7,750 nt of DNA, taken from positions 1 through 7,750 of the forward strand of contig CAYZZA010000055.1 of assembly GCA_964482685.1 (NCBI GenBank), given 5' to 3'. This document shows, piece by piece, positions 5,683 through 7,750 of this stretch (positions are counted from its first letter, which is position 1; every line of letters starts with the position of its first letter). Position numbers and translations under genes: made by a program. This stretch comes from CAYZZA01 sp964482685 (lineage in GTDB: Bacteria > Bacillota > Bacilli > Lactobacillales > Carnobacteriaceae_A). The notes under the pieces were generated by a model. That model did no database searches. It worked only from the letters and a program-made list of their open reading frames with translations, and was not told where the DNA came from.

Positions 5683-6100
5683 CAGACACCTTGCCGAGGC
5701 CACAGGTTCAGCATTGCCATCTGCGCTGTTGTTTCTTTTTCTTGTCTCTGCTTTTTTGATGAGTCTTTCCCAGCGCGCAAAATTTCAATTGGTGGGCCAT
5801 CAGCTGATTCAAGACAGTTACCGTGCTCAGACGATGGCACTGTTAACAGAACAAGATATCCAATTGACGCATCAACATGGAGGACCACTTTCTGTAGGGA
5901 CGTATGTGTTTAATGCCGGAGACGTCTTAGTGGAAAAGCAAGGACAAGACACTGTGCAGTTAACGGTCACCTTGCCCAGTGGGTTTACCCACAAGCATCA
6001 GATCCTACTTCTACCTGCACCTGTTCCTGACGGGCAAGCAGAAGAAAGTGCGAACGAAGAAGGCGCACCTGTCCGCCGCTCGCTCGGAGAAGATGAGTGA
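5651..6100 (+). CDS. comGG: ComGG, minor competence pseudopilin
   Basis: This is the last comG product, 149 residues from ATG 5651. ATG 5636 is in frame and five codons earlier, but it lacks a ribosome binding site; ATG 5651 has GGAG at 5638-5641 with 9-nt spacing. The gene overlaps comGF by 32 bp. A hydrophobic helix, SALPSALLFLFLVSAFLMSLS, follows G19, so cleavage after G19 would place Pro at mature position 4 and no Glu at position 5. That agrees with B. subtilis ComGG (RG/FIYPAVLF, from memory), which is an atypical pilin. Next come QLIQDSYRAQTMALLTEQDI and a beta-rich part ending QILLLPAPVPDG, then an acidic tail (EESANEEG...GEDE). The function as a minor pilin is inferred from operon position and this pattern; the primary sequence alone is poorly conserved. 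Confidence 0.85.
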   Translation: MQKSRSPHASNRHLAEATGSALPSALLFLFLVSAFLMSLSQRAKFQLVGHQLIQDSYRAQTMALLTEQDIQLTHQHGGPLSVGTYVFNAGDVLVEKQGQDTVQLTVTLPSGFTHKHQILLLPAPVPDGQAEESANEEGAPVRRSLGEDE

Positions 6101-6263
6101 AAAAGAGTTCAGAAAAACGTTAATGCCGCATGTTGCATGTCGGACGATGACATCCATTGGATAGTTCGTGTGAGACAGAGCAAAAAGAGGGTCCTTTTGT
6201 CTAGAGTATGAGGGATTCTTAAAAAAGGACGAGACTGGATAAGGAAGAAGACATTCAGTCATC
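6101..6263. other. non-coding stretch after comGG with an inverted repeat
   Basis: I find no supported gene here. ATG 6093 opens a 23-codon frame (MSEKEFRKTLMPHVACRTMT...) overlapping the end of comGG, with CGGAGA nearby, but it has no recognisable features. An 8-bp inverted repeat pairs GTCCTTTT (6191-6198) with AAAAGGAC (6223-6230) around a 24-base loop. The loop is too long, and the T-run missing, for a normal terminator on the + strand. The genes I would expect after comGG in B. subtilis, such as yqzE, are not recognisable. Confidence 0.4.
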
Positions 6264-6399
6264 AAGTAGCTAAGCAACTTAGCAACTTAGCAACTTAGTA
6301 ACTTAGTAACTAAATAAGGAACTAACAAACTAATGAACCAATGAACCAATGAACTAGCAAATTAACGAATTAACGAATTAACAAATTAACGAACGAACC
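6264..6399. repeat. array of 17 in-phase degenerate 8-bp tandem repeats
   Basis: Starting at 6264 the sequence divides into 17 consecutive 8-base units with no slip in register. Four local sub-families follow each other. TAGCAACT recurs at 6280 and 6288 and becomes TAGTAACT at 6296 and 6304. AACTAACA (6320) and AACTAATG (6328) lead to AACCAATG at 6336 and 6344. AATTAACG recurs at 6360, 6368 and 6384, with AATTAACA at 6376. The last unit is AACGAACC at 6392. Many units are themselves two related 4-mers (AACN/AATN), so a 4-base sub-period shows in the second half. The + strand is A-rich and low in G. An 8-bp period cannot encode a protein repeat in one frame. It lies before the terminator at 6432, so it would be in the 3' untranslated region of a comG read-through transcript. 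Confidence 0.9.
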
Positions 6400-6431
6400 C
6401 GATTATCAAATCGCCAAAAGATGCATACACA

Positions 6432-6472
6432 AGAAGGCTCTTTTCCCACAATGCGGTGAAAAGGGCTTTTTT
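6432..6472 (+). terminator. rho-independent terminator after the comG region
   Basis: GCTCTTTTC (6437-6445) pairs with GAAAAGGGC (6458-6466), nine pairs including one G-U. Inside it, AC pairs with GT after a CC bulge, and the stem is followed by six T (6467-6472). It is the first convincing terminator after comGG, 330 bp downstream, so it probably ends the comG transcript after the repeat array. Confidence 0.8.
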
Positions 6473-6535
6473 GTGTTCCAGCAAAGTGAAAAAAGATGTG
6501 GGCTTCGCCTTCTAGACAATCTTCTGTGTGCGTTA

Positions 6536-6564
6536 TTTATTTCTACGCGTGTCTTTGGTATACT
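6536..6564 (+). promoter_or_regulatory. promoter of the Xaa-Pro peptidase gene
   Basis: TATACT (6559-6564) is preceded by TGG (6556-6558), the same TG plus -10 arrangement as before yebC. At 17-bp spacing the -35 is TTTATT (6536-6541), a poor match. It lies 57 bp before the ATG and downstream of the terminator at 6432-6472, so the peptidase gene is an independent transcription unit rather than part of comG. Confidence 0.6.
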
Positions 6565-6621
6565 ACAAAAGAACGAGTAAAAGAAGAACGATTTACCTAG
6601 ACTAAGAAAAGAGGTCACAAC

Positions 6622-7680
6622 ATGCGTGTAGAAAAAGTGCAAGAGTTATTGAAAGAACAAGAATTAGATGCTTTATTGGTAAGCAATCCATATAACTTAC
6701 GTTATATTGCTGGGTTTACAGGAACAGCCGGAGTCGCAGTCGTCACAAAAGACAAAGCGTTTTTTGTGACAGATTTCCGCTATACAGAACAAGCTAAAGA
6801 CCAAGCAAAAGAGTTTGAGGTTATCCAACATGGCGGCATGATTTATGCGGAAGTAGAAAAACTTGTTCAACAAGAACAAATCAACGTATTAGGATTCGAA
6901 GAAGAAGTCGTCACGTATGCCACATACACAGTGTTGGAAGAAACCCTTTCATGTGAGTTGGAGCCCGTCACAGGCTTAATCGAACAATTGCGTGAAGTAA
7001 AAGAAGACTCTGAAATCAAATTCATTGAAAAAGCTATTGAAATAACCGAATCTGCATACCAACAGATGTTGAAAACAATCAAACCAGGTATGACTGAAAT
7101 TGAAGTAGCTACGGGACTTGATTTCCATATGAGACAGTTAGGGGCTTCCGGGTTGTCTTTTGAGACCATCGTAGCCAGTGGGGTTCGTTCTGCTATGCCA
7201 CACGGCGTAGCCAGCGACAAAGTGATTGAACAAGGGGACATGATTACGGTTGACTTTGGGTGCTACTACAAAGGTTATGTGTCAGACATGACACGTACAT
7301 TTGCGCTGGGCGATCCAGGCGAGAAATTGAAAGAAGTGTACGCCATCGTTAAGGAAGCACATGCACGTGTGGAACAAGCAGCTAGACCTGGTATCTCCGG
7401 GGTTGAATTAGATGCCGTTGCCCGTGACTATATCACCTCAAAAGGGTACGGAGAGGCATTTGGGCACTCCACCGGCCACAGTATTGGGTTGGAAGTACAC
7501 GAAGGGCCTAACGTATCCTCAAAAAGTGAGCAACGTTTTGTACCAGGAAATGTCATCACCAACGAACCAGGTATTTACTTACCAGGAATTGGAGGCGTAC
7601 GTTTGGAAGATGATTTGTTGATTACGCCAGACGGAAACCGAAACTTGATGACGCTATCCAAAGACTTGATTATTCTATAA
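6622..7680 (+). CDS. M24-family Xaa-Pro peptidase (YqhT type)
   Basis: This is a cytoplasmic metallopeptidase of the M24 family that removes residues next to proline. At 352 residues it is nearly the length of B. subtilis YqhT. The N-terminal creatinase-like domain (about 1-130) includes DALLVSNPYNLRYIAGFTG and FVTDFRYTEQA. The pita-bread catalytic domain follows with all five metal ligands: D211 (TVDFG), D222 (VSDMTRTF), H286 (GHSTGHSIG), E315 (TNEPGIY) and E329 (GVRLEDD). Supporting histidines are H194 (MPHG) and H293 (EVHEGP). AGAGG at 6610-6614 sits 7 nt before ATG 6622. In many Bacilli this gene precedes efp (elongation factor P); no efp start is visible in the 70 bases left, so that pairing cannot be confirmed. 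Aminopeptidase versus dipeptidase (PepP versus PepQ) specificity cannot be told from sequence alone; the family match itself is secure. Confidence 0.95.
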   Translation: MRVEKVQELLKEQELDALLVSNPYNLRYIAGFTGTAGVAVVTKDKAFFVTDFRYTEQAKDQAKEFEVIQHGGMIYAEVEKLVQQEQINVLGFEEEVVTYATYTVLEETLSCELEPVTGLIEQLREVKEDSEIKFIEKAIEITESAYQQMLKTIKPGMTEIEVATGLDFHMRQLGASGLSFETIVASGVRSAMPHGVASDKVIEQGDMITVDFGCYYKGYVSDMTRTFALGDPGEKLKEVYAIVKEAHARVEQAARPGISGVELDAVARDYITSKGYGEAFGHSTGHSIGLEVHEGPNVSSKSEQRFVPGNVITNEPGIYLPGIGGVRLEDDLLITPDGNRNLMTLSKDLIIL

Positions 7681-7750
7681 ACTTGATGCCCGTTCTTTAT
7701 CAAGGGCGTCAGTGAGAAAACCTGCGATTTCAATCGTAGGATGAATCACG
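7675..7750 (-). CDS. possible 3' end of a convergent gene (partial)
   Basis: On the - strand a frame is open from the right edge for 24 codons (VIHPTIEIAGFLTDALDKER, then ASSL), ending at a TAG whose complement is 7675-7677. It would overlap the peptidase gene by six bases, tail to tail. Codon choice and composition look protein-like, but 24 codons are not enough to exclude chance, and I recognise no family. An 8-bp hairpin (7721-7728 with 7733-7740, loop TTCA) lies in the same stretch and has no T-run. The alternative is plain intergenic DNA before efp on the + strand. Confidence 0.25.
   Translation of the reverse strand, partial: VIHPTIEIAGFLTDALDKERASSL

Noticed and set aside
5979..6164. 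61-codon frame overlapping the end of comGG
   Set aside because: It mostly overlaps comGG in another frame and has no family features. The small downstream part (ATG 6093, 23 codons) is mentioned only as a weak possibility.
6191..6230. terminator formed by the GTCCTTTT/AAAAGGAC inverted repeat
   Set aside because: The loop is 24 bases and no T-run follows on the + strand; the terminator at 6432-6472 is far better.
6264..6399. CRISPR array or plasmid-type iterons
   Set aside because: There are no spacers, units of 8 bp are far too short for CRISPR repeats, the units drift in sequence, and no replication or Cas gene is nearby.
7682..7740. intrinsic terminator for the peptidase gene
   Set aside because: Several small stems can be drawn (7682-7687 with 7699-7704; 7685-7691 with 7704-7710; 7721-7728 with 7733-7740), but none is followed by a T-run.

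Overview
The window looks like chromosomal DNA from a low-to-mid-GC Gram-positive bacterium of class Bacilli. The evidence is a seven-gene comG competence pseudopilus operon of the Bacillus/Lactobacillus type, AGGAGG-like ribosome binding sites, TATACT -10 boxes with an upstream TG, and a YqhT-type Xaa-Pro peptidase. I cannot assign a genus. The order vanZ-yebC-comGA resembles, from memory, the comG neighbourhood of Lactobacillales more than that of Bacillus subtilis. The comG-to-yqhT proximity is seen, in expanded form, in Bacillales.

Layout, all confident genes on the + strand. Positions 1-95 may hold the tail of an upstream gene. A VanZ-family membrane protein (68-676, or from GTG 170) is followed by a promoter and yebC (783-1508), then a strong intrinsic terminator (1612-1646). 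The comG operon follows: comGA (1716-2956), comGB (2910-3989), comGC (3986-4309), comGD (4442-4882), comGE (4857 or 4866 to 5252), comGF (5161-5682) and comGG (5651-6100). Neighbouring comG genes overlap everywhere except for an unusual 132-bp gap between comGC and comGD. After comGG comes about 520 bp without a gene: an inverted repeat, a 136-bp array of 17 in-phase, drifting 8-bp repeats, a terminator and a promoter. The Xaa-Pro peptidase gene (6622-7680) follows. The last 70 bases have no + strand gene but are open on the - strand.

How the genes work together: ComGA is the cytoplasmic assembly ATPase and ComGB the membrane platform. ComGC is the major pseudopilin, and ComGD, ComGE, ComGF and ComGG are minor pseudopilins. 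Together they build the filament that captures DNA during natural transformation. A prepilin peptidase (ComC) is needed but is not in the window. YebC and the Xaa-Pro peptidase are housekeeping neighbours with separate promoters.

Most useful observations. (1) The 100-N gap inside comGA is flanked by identical 55-bp sequences, so it is almost certainly an unmerged contig overlap; removing 155 bases restores an intact 361-residue ComGA. (2) The 8-bp repeat array at 6264-6399. (3) comGE probably starts at an ATT codon. (4) The comGF start is ambiguous, with an out-of-frame ATGA junction. (5) ComGC and nearly all the mature pilins lack cysteines, unlike the disulfide-dependent B. subtilis ComGC. 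I found no new defence or mobile system here; this is a competence locus with some unusual details.
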